Below are positions 24,663 through 36,985 of a stretch of DNA of 64,000 bases, piece after piece (position 1 is the stretch's first letter; each line of letters opens with the position of its first letter). The DNA is from Diprion similis (taxonomy: Eukaryota > Arthropoda > Insecta > Hymenoptera > Diprionidae). The stretch covers positions 13,835,501-13,899,500 of the forward strand of contig NC_060114.1 in NCBI RefSeq assembly GCF_021155765.1, given 5' to 3'. A program made the position numbers and the translations under genes. The notes below the pieces were generated by a model that did no database searches, had not been told where the DNA came from, and worked only from the letters and a program-made list of their open reading frames with translations.

Positions 24663-26729
24663 ATACGTATATCCAATATGGAGGAAATTGCGAATATACC
24701 TGGAGCATCGCGATGCCCGAATTCCGGGTGTAAAAACGCGGCGAAGTTGTCGAAGCGTTGCCGTTGTCAATATTGAGAAAGGAACTGTGACTTTCAAACT
24801 GTGACGACGCGTTCGATTGTTTTCAACGGTCACGTAAGGCGTCGGCCAATCGCGCGCGTCTCTGCTTCGCTCTGATTGGTCCAACTTAGATTTGCTCTAG
24901 TTTGAAAAGTATGAGTCGTAAAAATGTGAGAAAAATGTAAGAAATGTTTCAATAAAACTAATTTATACGTTGTATTCAGTGCTCGGAAATCGAATATAAA
25001 TAATAAGTTTTATTTATATGTAATATTTGAAAAACGGTCGGTACGTATAATGAAAATTTTGAAGGAAAATATTTGACGATTCCGAACGAATATTGCAATT
25101 CCTCGTCAAACGTCTGTGCGCGTGAAATATTACAGGGTTTCCTACTCTCCTTCATTCTTCTCTACGTCGACGCAGCGACGGGTTGAAAAAGATAAAAAAT
25201 CGAGCCATATCCGAACGGGGATTCCCCGTCCGCGTTACTGGCCGCGAATGGTTGGCACGTAATGAAACGCATTTTTTAACCTTTTGTGTATCTCTATCGG
25301 GCCGGGAAAATGAGCCCGGTAGTATTTCGGCATTGATAGATCCGAGCCGATATCCTTTCGGAATTGTCGGATTATTCGATGCATAAATATGCAGTTTACC
25401 CAGCAGGCAAAGCTCCAGTAGCTTCTGCCACATATACATAGCTTTTTGTCACCGGAACCTCGTTTAAGAAAAAGCAAACTCACCTACGCCGCTGTCACAA
25501 AATTATCTACGAATTGTTTATTAAATTTATATAATTGTTAGTTCTGATTTTGTCTTTGTTTTATACAATTTTTCAAATTCTATTTCAAGAGATACTTCAT
25601 TATAGAAAAAACGTGACACGATGATTACGATATTTCATTCATTACTTACATTTCATAGATCGACTACGAGAGATTACTGGATAAATAATTTTACTCGGAT
25701 TAGTTGATTTCGGTGATTTATATTCTATTTTATTTTATTTTTGGATAATTGTTGTTCTTCGTTTTGTTTGGAAGATTAATTAAAAGATTAATTGATTAGA
25801 TATTTACACTCTTCTGTGATACTTAGTTTTTCTATCACGAGTAAAAAAAAACTAAACAAATAAACAAATGAATAAATAAGAAAAAATCGTAATCTTATAA
25901 CATATGTTTCTCTCTTTCCTCCTCTAACATTTTCTCCGTGTTCCTTAACCCGCGCTTTTATTACACTGGTAATCCCCTCAATTACAGTAGCCACAGCCTA
26001 ACGATCGTATCAACTTTTTTGTATCCCCCAATTTTCGTCTTTTTTATTTCCACCCCAACTTTTTCCTCTTTTGCTTTGTTCGCTAAACGCATAATATATA
26101 GCATTAAGCAGACAGGCAGGTAAACGAATCAAACGAAAGAAAAAAAAAAATTACAACAATATATCGAGGGTCCGATATATTTCGTAATTACATCCGTGTA
26201 CTACGTGTAATATGAAATACACACACGAGTACGTGTAAGGTATATAAAAAAAAAAAAGAAAAAAAAAAAAAACGATGCCCCGCAGATTATAAAAGCTGCG
26301 GCACGTAATTTTAATCTTTCTAACATATTGCACACCAACATATATATACTGCATGTATGCTTTATACATTGTCTACGCGTAATGCAATTTCACACACACA
26401 CACGTGAAATACCTGCGTTTTACAATATGTGATATTCCCTGCACCCGCCAACAGACCTATATATATAGACCATATATATGACTATGTAGGTACGTGTTAT
26501 AATAGGTACATGTACACGTACGTAGGTATAAAGTGTCTATCTGGCTAGTGCGTAGGTACCTACATACGATATATGAGGTATACTGTATGTATAGCATACA
26601 TATACGGGTAATTTTGTCACGCCATTCCGTGATGGCTGATCGGCATTGTTATACCACCCCTTGATGTGCGGTGCGCGTTGCAGTTCGATCCCCTCGAACC
26701 CCCAAAAATTATCTACCTCACTATACATA

Positions 26730-26751
26730 CATATATATATATATATATATA
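26730..26751. repeat. (AT)n microsatellite
   Basis: About 11 AT units flanked by CATA words. Confidence 0.9.
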
Positions 26752-28335
26752 CATTATACATATGTACATACACGCTAGACTATGGATGGATGAAAATTTT
26801 TGGGGCAGTTCCGGCAATTATCAACAAAATCCGAACAACCCCGCGGCGTCTATTCATAGGATATATTTCTTCACACAGCTATGAGATCATTGTTGTTGTT
26901 CTGTCTATGAACTGTGTACTCCAGGTATTTTTTTTTATTTATTTTTTTTTTCTCATGTAATCATTATACGTGTAACAAAGAAATGGATTTCCTTTCACTA
27001 TCGTTATTATCCAATTGTTTTTTCCCCCTTGCATATTCACTTATATATATATATATATAAAAAATTTTATTAAAACACCCCCCCGACGTGTTTCAAATCG
27101 TTAGAAAAAAATCTGTGCAAAGCTTCAAGCGTCTACGTTAACTAGAAAACACGTGCTTCTAAGATCCGAAAGTCTTAAATGTGAAGTACGTGTAATTTTT
27201 ATAACCAGTTATTTCGTTTTGTATGAAAAAAATCAAATCCTAATTATTCTTACAGAAGGCTGTTTCACCTGATTTTTCGTCGCGGTTTTGCGGTATCGAA
27301 GTTTAATTATGATAAAATGAAAATTCTATTCAGGTGAAAAAAAAAAAAATCTTGCTTATAGTTAAGAATATTTGAACGAAGATTAGCGATGTCTAGCCTA
27401 AACTCGAACCGAAACTAACTTAACCTCTATCTATAAGAGTTTAGTCAGCGTTCGCCATAAGTGTTTGTTCACAAATATCGTTACATCTACAAAACTGTAA
27501 AACTGGTTTTAACGAAATATAGCCTAAAATTTGATCAGGCGATGTGGCTATTCGCAGAAATAAAAAAAAAAACAGTGCAAAATCGATTCACGTCAGACAT
27601 TCTGGAGTCATAAGCGAATATGCATGAAAAGAATTTTGAATTTTGTACAACATATATTATATAGCTTGTTGCAGTGTCACTAATCGTTAAAAAAAATGTT
27701 AATGAAAATGGTCATTTGTTAAAAGAACTCTGCCGTGTAAGCTGTTTATCATAATTCAGAAACCTTCAAGACGCGTACGTGACAAGCAACCAAACATTCA
27801 TTAATTTTTATAAAATATAAAAAATATACGTAAATTATGGGCGTATGAATGAAACCAAAGACTGGGAAGAGAAAAGATAGAAACGATGAGCCAGAAGTTG
27901 ACGGCAACATCGGAATTCACGACTTCCGGTCACTCGCCAGATGTCCAAAGGGGAAAAAGAAATAAAGAAGAAATGTAATAGATGAAAAAAAAAAATAAAG
28001 AAAGAAGAAAAATAGAGAAGCAATTGATGATTATCAGCGTGCGTTGTGCATTTATTGTATGCAAATTGGCGATAAAATGTATATACATACATATATAAAT
28101 TTGCACAGGGGCAAATTTTTCATAAACCTAGAGGAAATTATGCGGGTGCGGAAACGAACACCTGCCCCAATCCTGTAGAAGCCCAGCTGCCTCATTCATT
28201 CAATTGAAACACGATTTTATACTCACGATTCTGAAATCTACTTCATTAATTTATTGCGAAATTTATATGCACATGCTATTAATTTAACACCGGTTGGTAA
28301 GTGAAAAATAAATTATTCGACGGCTAATTTATATT

Positions 28336-28357
28336 ATATATATATATATATATATAA
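28336..28357. repeat. (AT)n microsatellite
   Basis: About 10-11 AT units. Confidence 0.88.
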
Positions 28358-28545
28358 CCATTCATTCGTGATATATTAGCGCAGAGCTACGAAGTAAGTT
28401 TTTTTTTTAATAAGAATTAATTAGTCAGTACCATAAAAATTGTCTAATTATGTTGTAAATTGTTAGCGGTGTTTGATTTTTTTTTTTTTTTTTTTTTTTT
28501 TTTCGTTTACACGACTTTTATAACACAGATAAATTGAGAAAAAAA

Positions 28546-28760
28546 GTAATTTTTTTCTTTTGCACTGATTTTTTCGGTAAATTTTGATGTTTGAGATCAT
28601 CGATTTTACGAATGAAATCATGATTATATTAAATTGACTCATGATTAGATTAAATTAAATATAATAAAAGTAATATAATCGTAACTTTATTCGTAAGCTC
28701 TACGTTCTCGAACGTCAAAATTCACGGAAAAAATCGGTGGAAAAGAAAAAAGAAATCTTT
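28546..28760. mobile_element. Palindromic element, about 215 bp
   Basis: The left half (TTTTGCACTGATTTTTTCGG, then AATTTTGATGTT and TTACGAATGAA) is mirrored on the right (TTTTCCACCGATTTTTTCCG, then AATTTTGACGTT and TTACGAATAAA, read on the other strand). Pairing runs to GATTATATTA near the centre at about 28653. Identity is about 75-80% by eye. Long T-runs lie outside both ends, which makes the exact boundaries uncertain. Confidence 0.62.
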
Positions 28761-29619
28761 GGTTTTTTTTTTTTTTTTGTTTTTGTTGTCGAGCTGTGTA
28801 ATATTTTTTTTTTTTTTTTTTTTTTTTATTCGATGTACTTTATATATTGAAAATAAAAAATTCAATTTTTCAGGCAAACATTGCTTTTTTGAGTCATAGG
28901 TATACGGAAAATTTCTGTGAAATAAGTAACTGGAGCGAATTTCAAAAGAGTTTTTCTAATTTTTTAAACTTGATGTAATATCTAATTTCTAAGACCACTC
29001 AAGTATCAAAAGCAAAAAAAATCACTGTCTACCGGTATGTAATATAATTATTCAAGTTTATATTTTTATTTCATTTAAAAGAAACGTTAACGAGAAAATT
29101 TGGTTAAAAAATTAAAACTTTTATTTAATATTTGTATTATATTTTTTTATTATATTTTGCGATAATTTTCATTATACTTTTTGAGCGATTGAATATGTAT
29201 GTATAATTTTGAAAGCGTCTTTATCTTCATAAAACGGGTAGCGCAAAGAAGAACGGAAGTTGTGCAATCTACATTATACTTAACGTAATGCGTTTGCACA
29301 GATTTTACTGTTGAATTTTTCTCGTATTCTTGCTTCTTCTTCCTCTTCTTCATCATTTGTTTGCTTCGTTATTTATTTTTTATATTTTATTTATTTTTGT
29401 TTACTGCTTTTTTGCAACTTTATCTTTTCGATCTCGCGTTTTACAACGTCAGGGAAGAGGGAGAAGGATGATGAAGAAGAAAAAGAAGAAGAAGAAAAAA
29501 GAAGAGAATTATAATTCCGGTTGTCAAGCGGCAGCGAATAGAAGCAAACAGGCGGATGGGTGGGTGATACGATATCTTTACCGGAGAGATTTATAACCCT
29601 CGTTTATGCGGCTCGACGA

Positions 29620-29639
29620 TCTAGATTCTAGAATCTAGA
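29620..29639. other. Perfect 20-bp palindrome
   Basis: TCTAGATTCTAGAATCTAGA reads identically on both strands, with no loop. A dyad this long suggests either a protein-binding site or a cruciform; no gene neighbour supports one or the other. Confidence 0.6.
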
Positions 29640-29752
29640 GATTATTCCACAGCAGGGAAATACGCCTCGTCCGCGTGAGAGAGAGCTGCGATAGGTTTGG
29701 CAGTAAAACGAGATAATTAAATTATAGAAATAAAAAAAGTTTCTTTTTATTC

Positions 29753-29758
<6 letters not shown>

Positions 29759-29795
<37 letters not shown>

Positions 29796-29797
29796 TA
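29759..29797. repeat. (AT)n/(AC)n compound microsatellite
   Basis: Ten TA units running into eight or nine CA units. Confidence 0.93.
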
Positions 29798-29899
29798 CTT
29801 ACACAAGGACGCCTTTACGTTCATATAAAAAAATGTGTATAAAACAGGGAGGCGCTACCGCTTGACGCCCCCCTGCGGGAGTGAACGACGAACTGAGAG

Positions 29900-29952
<53 letters not shown>
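29900..29952. repeat. (GATA)n tetranucleotide repeat
   Basis: About thirteen perfect GATA units. Confidence 0.95.
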
Positions 29953-29974
29953 ATAGATATACCTAACATTGCTT

Positions 29975-29999
29975 TAGCAGCAGCAGCAGCAGCAGCAGC
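29975..29999. repeat. (CAG)n triplet repeat
   Basis: Eight CAG/AGC units. The minus-strand poly-Ala frame across it also runs through the GATA array, so is unlikely to be real. Confidence 0.9.
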
Positions 30000-31191
30000 T
30001 CGTAAAACCAACTCGTCCGACAAATCTGTATAATGTTTCGTGATTTTTATCGCCAGAAAGATCCTGCCTGCCTGAACGCCTATAAAGACAACGCCTTCCA
30101 CAAATATATATTATATAAACATACATAAACATTTATAAGTATATGTATACCTACGCGAAAAGTTGAAACGTGAGACGGAAAAGAATTTTTCGTTTTCTAA
30201 ATTCGGCGGATATGTAACGGCGATGAATTATTTAGGTAATATACTTACTTTAGATTCGATGTCGGATAAATTGACCAACAAAGAAATCCCCAAATCAGTG
30301 ATGAAAAATCAAGAGTCTATCTATCGAAGTTTTCAAATAACAGCGTTTTGAAATCGACGAATGAATAAGAGTCTGTCGGTCTGTCCTATAAACTTTCACG
30401 ATAATCTCGAAAACGGGCGAGTAAGAAATTTGAAAGAAAAAAAAAAAAAAAAAAACATTCACAACTTTTCTTTTAAATAAGTATATAAACTGGGAAAAAC
30501 ATAATCGTTTATTTCAAAAAATTAATAATTTAATAAGTTTGTCGATAAAACATTAAAACTTGATGGCAATATTTCATGGCCACTAATTCGATTGTAAAAT
30601 CCAGTAAGTTTAAAATTTTTCTCATTCCAGATTTACCGGAAAACGCGTAAGAAATTCGTTGAAATTAGTAAAAAGTGATTATCGCCGTAAGCAAAATACT
30701 TTTGAAAACTAAAAAAGGAATAAGAAGAAAAAAAAAAAGTAAGCAACGCTTCTACCAAGAAAAAAAGAGCAAAGATGAGACTTGGAATATACCGTTTCGC
30801 AAATAACATTTGTGTAAATATCTCACCAATATCGATGTTCCAAAGCGGTGTAAAAAATCGGGGAGGAAAAGGAGGAGGAGGGGTCAAAGGACAGAGGGGT
30901 GAAGTGAAGCCAGAGTTTGATTTCCTCGCATTAATTTCCCGTCCCTAATTCTCCGATTTCTTCCAACTTTTATTCCCCCTTTCAATCCATACCGCAACCC
31001 TTTTTAAATACTAACAATATCTGTTACGCACGATCGGATCGTAATAATTGGTCGACTGCAGGGACGGCGATGGAAGGGAAGGGGTTGATCCCGGGACTCG
31101 GAAAAGTCGCGGAAGCGCTTCTAAAACTCCTGACTTTAAATTCATTTCACACCAACGAACCAATCCCATTGTGCTCCCATCTGTTCGCCTA

Positions 31192-31193
<2 letters not shown>

Positions 31194-31278
<85 letters not shown>
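31194..31278. repeat. (TC)n microsatellite, 85 bp
   Basis: More than forty perfect TC units, the longest microsatellite here. It gives Leu-Ser frames on plus and Arg-Glu frames on minus. Mirror-symmetric purine/pyrimidine tracts like this can form triplex DNA. Confidence 0.96.
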
Positions 31279-31279
<1 letters not shown>

Positions 31280-31315
31280 ATTGCAGCATCCCAAAAAGAG
31301 AAAGCAAACCGAACG

Positions 31316-31334
31316 GGTAGGTAGGTAGGTAGGT
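31316..31334. repeat. (GTAG)n tetranucleotide repeat
   Basis: Nearly five GTAG units, a tandem form of the TAGGTA word scattered through the window. Confidence 0.88.
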
Positions 31335-31931
31335 TATATCTAACATCCAGCTTAGCGGTGAAGTTAGCTTTGTGAAATTTAAAAGGGAGGCGCAAAGAGG
31401 AGGGGCCGTTTCAATTTCATTATCGATGTAATTCTAAAGTGCCTGTCAAGGGGCGCAGGTCGTGTTTTGACGCTTCCTTACATCGCTGTGCCAATGCTGC
31501 ACTACAACGGCGTGAATCATTCCCAACATTTTCAATCCCGTGAATTTTGATGCGCTTAAGTTACAGGCACGTGCGTTTTACATCCCTCTGCATCGCTTGC
31601 TCGAATGTTTGTTCCTTATTTTTTTTCCCTCTTTCTTTTTTTCTCATCTCTCTCTCATCAAATCATATTTTCCCAAAAATGTGGGACGAACAGTTTTTTT
31701 TTTTTGTTTTTTGTTTTTTGTTTTTTTTTTTTTTATTTTCACCAATAATAATTGCACCGACGTTTTTAGCTGTGCCGTTAATTACGTGCAGATGTTAACG
31801 ATTTTCATTTTAAACCATTTATAACCGTAAAGAATTATCGTCAGTTCAGAGCGTAGAAGGAAAATTGATTTTCTAACTGTACCTAATCAGAGAATCTATT
31901 ACGTGTTTAAACGAACAAATTTACTGAATTA

Positions 31932-32260
31932 GGTGTGCAAATGAAATATTTCATTAGTATCGTAAGATAGAATGTCGAGAAAAATAACTGACACGTATTT
32001 TTTCTTTTTTCAATTCAATGTTTATTAACAAAGATATATAGCAAGTCGAATTCCGCGTGACGTCGTAATGTTAGACATTTTTCATATTCTAGTATATATC
32101 TATATCTGTAAGCACATTGTGACGTCACGCGTCAATTTCAAACTGTTGTATCTTTGTTAGGAAATGTTGTATTAAAAAAAAAAAAAATAAAAAATACATG
32201 TCAATTATTTTTTTCGACATTATATCTGACGATGCAGATGAAATTTTTCATTCGGACACC
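31932..32260. mobile_element. TA-flanked palindromic MITE, 329 bp
   Basis: The two halves are inverted copies with roughly 80% identity over most of their length by eye. Ends are GGTGTGCAAATG on the left and, read inward on the other strand, GGTGTCCGAATG. TA sits at 31930-31931 and 32261-32262. Shared internal blocks include AATGTCGA before a T-run, AACAAAGATA, and a central GCGTGACGTC present in both orientations near 32056 and 32113. These give two CRE-like TGACGTC cores. There is no coding capacity. Probably a non-autonomous Tc1/mariner-type element; the family is not recognised. Confidence 0.8.
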
Positions 32261-32802
32261 TAATTAGACAACTAGATTCGTTGTTTGAATAACCAGGAAA
32301 TATGGTACCGACAGACATAAATTCACACATAATCTTCAATTATTCCAAAAAAATAAATATTCTTTCAATTCTAACCGTAACATTTTATCAATACTTTATA
32401 GTGTAAGACGCTAGCTAAAATAAACAAAACTATCTTATTTCGAGGGTAAAAAATTTCGTTTCATAACCTCAAATATCGCTTTTAAATTGCAAGTATAAGC
32501 TTTTGATATCGAATTTTTATACTTACGCAATCATAAATATAACCAGATTCAGATATAAACATATATAACCACGAAAATATGATCATATTACCGTGTAATT
32601 AACCAAAGTGATTTTTCCTGTTAAGGTTAGGGAGTCACAAAAGCGTTGAAAGGCCGGTATCCTACATGATAAAAGCTTGTTATTTTCACGCCGAGGAAAC
32701 TCGGTAACCGACAATAAGTATAAAGCTCCGTCGTCCAAGGGGGGGAAAAAGCTTAAACCCTCGAGGCTCGAATCTGGCTGATATAACAAGCGATCGCGTA
32801 TA

Positions 32803-32830
32803 AGGAAGGAAGGAAGGAAGGAAGAAAGAA
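32803..32830. repeat. (GGAA)n repeat
   Basis: About six GGAA/AAGG units passing into GAAA. Confidence 0.88.
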
Positions 32831-32991
32831 AGTAAGGGAGGGATTTACTCGCCTTATTTTCCTTTGAGGTGTATAAGAAGGATCAAGGATGACACAAAAG
32901 TGACCATCGCCTGGTAACCGATATTCCCTCGGTTCCTTTTGACACCCGATTTTATTCCACTTCGTGTCCCAGCTTCCGTGATATACGGTAA

Positions 32992-33017
32992 CAATAATAA
33001 TAATAATAATAATAATG
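32992..33017. repeat. (AAT)n triplet repeat
   Basis: About eight to nine AAT/ATA units. Confidence 0.9.
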
Positions 33018-33318
33018 ATACGAATAGTAAAAATAATTCGCGCAACGATAAGGAAGCGAAAAAATAAAGGATAGACGATACCTATAACCCTGCAGCAGTC
33101 TTTCCTCAGTCTAGACAATATTTGTCTTTGGCGCGTTACATTAAGCCGGGCAAGAAAATATATAATAAATTAGATTGGTCGGTGCCATGCCTAGATGCTA
33201 ACGTTATAACGGGGTTATGAGCTGTGAGGTAGTTAAACTTTTCAACTATCCAGTTCCTTCTTCTCCAGGAACCGTGAACGCAGTTCAAGGATTCTCAAAG
33301 CTGTAATATTACTTATTA

Positions 33319-33346
33319 CACACACACACACACACACGCACGCACT
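33319..33346. repeat. (CA)n microsatellite
   Basis: About ten CA units with CG interruptions at the end. Confidence 0.9.
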
Positions 33347-33444
33347 CATATACATACGTACGTTTGCCTATCGTGTCGTGTAATCCAGCCAGTTTCTGTT
33401 TCATCCGCTAAATTTCATTCCTCACTTCCTGTTTAGGCCTTATC

Positions 33445-33446
<2 letters not shown>

Positions 33447-33488
<42 letters not shown>
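33447..33488. repeat. (ATT)n triplet repeat
   Basis: Fourteen perfect ATT units immediately left of the 230-bp palindromic element. Confidence 0.94.
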
Positions 33489-33489
<1 letters not shown>

Positions 33490-33509
33490 CATATGTCTAG
33501 TTTATATTT

Positions 33510-33739
33510 GGGGTATTCCAGGCCAACTGTCGACCAGTGTTAAACCCCGCGACCATCTCAAAACCATTTTATGTTTTTTTCTACATTCTACTCGGTGAAA
33601 AACGAAAAATTTGAAAAAAAAAACAAAAAAAAAAAAAAACGAAGAAATGTGAAAAAAATTTCAGGCCTCAGTTTTTACCGAGTAAAATGTTAGAGAAAAA
33701 TAATGTGAAATGATTTTGAGATTTTTTTTGGAATACACC
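33510..33739. mobile_element. Palindromic element, 230 bp
   Basis: Ends read GGGGTATTCCAG (left) and GGTGTATTCCAA (right, inward). Both then share TCTCAAAA(C/T)CATTT, a T-run, ACATT(C/T)TACTCGGT and AAAAAC. The left arm carries about 30 extra bases (GCCAACTGTCGACCAG...) missing from the right. The loop is an A-rich tract at 33610-33640. Flanks (TTTATATTT left, ATTTATATA right) are similar but not an exact duplication. Probably an old MITE. Confidence 0.62.
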
Positions 33740-34266
33740 ATTTATATACACCAAAATCAGGGTGAAATCTCTGGCTTAAATTGTAAGTGCGAAAAGGTAG
33801 AAGAAAAAATATTGAAATAATTACTTTTCTTTTTCCTTTTTTTTTTTTTTTTTTTCTTTTCTTTTTCCAAGTCCCAAATATTTCGTCTCTCTCCCTATCT
33901 TATTTTTGTTCATCCGTTTCTCTTCGATAAATTTCAAACTTTATCCTCGAATAAACGTTATTATATAAGATCCCGAATATTGACTTATTATTCTTACCTG
34001 CAAATGAAATTGATCGGATCGATATTTATTTGTTTGAAAATATTTCCCGTCAACCTTCGATCTCGAGGGTAGGTAAAAGGGGGAGAAAAAAAAAATAAAA
34101 AAAATAGGGGAACTCAGAGGGAACAGGAGGAGGAGATACGTGCCCGAAGTAATCTCTTCGCCTCTTTCTTCGCCTTTCCTTTGGGCCCCGCGGCTCGTTC
34201 AGCGTTAACGACAACACTCGGTGCTCCGATGCTTCAGCCCCTATAATAATTCGCAGCTTTTGGTGT

Positions 34267-34284
34267 CCCCCCCCCCCCCCCCCC
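34267..34284. repeat. Poly-C tract, 18 bp
   Basis: Uninterrupted C run followed by a T-run. A second C-rich stretch lies at 34583-34601. Confidence 0.88.
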
Positions 34285-36812
34285 TCTTTTTTTCCTCGTC
34301 TCGAAGAGAGAGGTAGGGAGGGAGGAAGATGAGGACACAATGCGGGCGTCTCTCTACTTCAGCGACACTCGCCGCGAGTAGATCTAGCCGTGCTCAAGAT
34401 CGTCTAATATCAATAGAAAAACCTTCCTCGAACGGACGGCTCTGCACGAACAGCCGGCATCTCTGGTGGACATGTCGTAAATGGTGAAAAGAGCCCCGGG
34501 GGGAAAGCGGGGATCACGATCAACTCGAATCGTGACGAGATCAAAGAACCTGCTCCTCGCTAATGACTCCCATTCTTGTATCTCCCCCCCCCCTCCCCCC
34601 CGTCTTATCTTGTCATCGTTTTTCCTCATTTCATCCGATTCACCGCGAGTTTTTCCGTTTCTGTATAAAATAATATTATTTATTTTCACCATCAAATCAG
34701 CGAAGATTTTTTTTTTTCCCCGATATACCGAATCTTCGCGGGTTGTAATTGAAGTTTTTTTTTTTTTTTTTTTTTTTTTTTTCCACTCAACGTCTAAAAG
34801 TAAAATTATTTCGGTTGGAAAAAAAAACTTTCGAAGAATGTAAAAAAAATTGGGAACATTTTTTTTTTTTTTTTTTTCGGAATAGACTCTTATTTTGGTG
34901 AATACAATTTTTACAATTTTCACACTGTGCCAAAAAAAATTTTCTTCAAAATCTCAAAATCAATTCGTCGTTTCAGCACTTTGGAAAACACCAAGTGTTT
35001 CTTTCTCGATGCACCGATGTGTGAAAGCTTTGCTTTGTTTTATTGTCATTATGATTTTTTTTTTCCTTTTTTTTTTTTAGAAAAATCATTTATTATGGAA
35101 AATCATAATCATGCTTTGGAACAACAAATCGAACCATCTAAAAAAAAATATGTTTCTATTTCACACAGTTCAGAGTATTTTCCGGAATTTTTTTTTAGAT
35201 AAATCTAAAGTGTCATAACGATCGTAAAAAATAATTTTCGTACATTTTTCATGAAAATGGTCATTTTTACAACTCGAAAAAAAAATTCAAAACAAAATTT
35301 ATCACAAACTTTGTGTAAAACTGCAACTCTCATTTGTCTGAAACATTTTTCCGTTCAATCGTATGCTTTTAAGCTATATATATCGGTGTACTTGAAAATT
35401 TTTTGACATTTTGAAAAAACTCCAAAAAATGCGATTCAAAAATTTTGAAAAAATTCACCTTACTCTTTTTCATATAATTATATAATTTGACAAACTTTCA
35501 ATTTTTTTTTAGCGTCGACAACTTTTTGACCGTTCGAAACCGCGCGGAATGCCTCATATATGTATGTCTGGGCTTACCCGTAAAACATGAGCCATATATT
35601 ATATTACGTATATATATGATATAAGATATAAGGTATTAGATTGATAAGGTTTTTCTTTCTGCAGTTATACGTACGTATTTGATATTGTTATATTTATATG
35701 TATATGTATTATATTTATATATATATATATATGAACGTATTTACTCTGCGTTGGCATAATATAATATCTCTCGGTGGACTTTATAACCGATAAAATTTAC
35801 GGCGGCGACACTTCTCTTTCGTTCCTGTATGCGGCACAAATGCCAAAATTTCGTATGATAAATAAATTAAAACTGATGGAAGAATCGCAATTTTTCACTA
35901 ACGATGTTACTTTCCTTGCTTTGTTCGAGTAAAAACAAAAATTTTACGAACTGTTATTCAATCGTAATTACGGAGAGACAGAAACACTGGAAAAAAACCA
36001 CCATTCCCAAAATGAAATTTGTGTTTTTCGCAATGCAAAAAAAATGAAAAAGAAAAAGAAAAAGAAAAGAAAAAGAAAAATCACGAGGCAAGGGGCGATA
36101 AAATCTTTTTTATTTTTTATCACTCCGTACTATCAACGAATAGGATTCTTCGTAGGTATTTCTATTTATTCCGCGTATATAAACAGCGTAAAGCTAAAAA
36201 CGTGACACAATAAACCGCAGTTTTATGAAACAATAAAAACGACTTGTACTTTACTGATGCCAATTAGAAATATTAGCTCTCCGCGAGACAAAGTTAATAT
36301 CTTCATTTTCTCGGTCAGCTTGTGTTTCGACGGATATATATATAAAGGCACTGCTGCGGTATTGCTGTATCAAAAATTTTATCACCTCGTCTCGTCCCCT
36401 TATTAAACGCTGCTAGACGATCACCGACATTCATGTGAAACTTTCACTTTCTTTTCTGATTTTTTCTTTTTCATATGTATGTAGTACTGGTTTTTCCGAA
36501 TGAGAAAAAATAAAGAGTTCGTAACAAAGTGAAATGATAAACGTGCGTATCTTCTTTTCTGTTTTTTTTTTTTTTTTTTCTCTTCAATTAATTATCTATC
36601 AGGCTTGCAAAAGACTTGAATCACTTTTATTCATCGACAAAAAATCAGCAGCGACATATAAACGTCAGAATTCAACATGAAGTATACGCATGTAGTATAC
36701 AGTTGAGATACGACGAATGGATTTAATAGGATTTTTACAACGCTGGCGAATTAATCAAGTGGAATAGAATAACGAGAGAAACTCACTCGGTCACTCCGAA
36801 TAGAGTATATAT

Positions 36813-36851
<39 letters not shown>
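36813..36851. repeat. (AG)n microsatellite
   Basis: About 18 AG units with one AAAG interruption. Confidence 0.93.
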
Positions 36852-36854
<3 letters not shown>

Positions 36855-36943
36855 GAAAATTTATACGACGTCGTAAAACGGTTTCTGTTTACAATTAGAT
36901 GCGATTTTTATAGCTAATACTTTTGCTCCTCTTCCTCTCCTTT

Positions 36944-36985
36944 CTCCTCATCCTCATCTTCATCCTCATCCTCCTCCTCTTCCTG
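36944..36985. repeat. (CATCCT)-type pyrimidine repeat
   Basis: Imperfect copies of TCATCCTCATCTTCATCC and CTC triplets, strongly pyrimidine-biased. Confidence 0.75.

Larger units (their letters stand above)
17739..28545. other. Spacer, mostly AT-rich
   Basis: A CG-rich block at about 18000-18540 precedes long AT-rich DNA. The frame at 19493-20029 plus (178 codons) overlaps an antisense 113-codon frame at 19234-19575. The latter has hydrophobic stretches but no motif I can name. Region 22030-22800 is A/T-run-rich with repeated AAATCG/CGATTT words, like a worn interspersed repeat. No gene supported. Confidence 0.55.
28761..31931. other. AT-rich spacer dense in microsatellites
   Basis: Holds the GATA, CAG, AT/AC and TC arrays and the 20-bp palindrome. 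The apparent frames at 29799-30101 and 31011-31346 are made by those arrays. No exon-like sequence. Confidence 0.65.
32261..33509. other. Spacer between two palindromic elements
   Basis: AT-rich with AAGG, AAT, CA and ATT arrays. The 121-codon minus frame at 32753-33118 includes an Ile run made by the AAT array and is not credible. Confidence 0.6.

Noticed and set aside
24305..24884. Ile-Tyr repeat frames
   Set aside because: Direct translations of AT microsatellites.
29799..30101. Poly-Ala minus frame
   Set aside because: Spans CAG and GATA arrays; the Ile-Tyr-Leu-Ser repeat reveals the GATA tract.
31011..31346. Arg-Glu / Leu-Ser repeat frames
   Set aside because: Direct translations of the 85-bp TC microsatellite.
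34384..34923. 179-codon minus-strand frame
   Set aside because: Its length comes from poly-Lys stretches encoded by A/T homopolymers and a glycine run from a C tract; no domain is recognisable.
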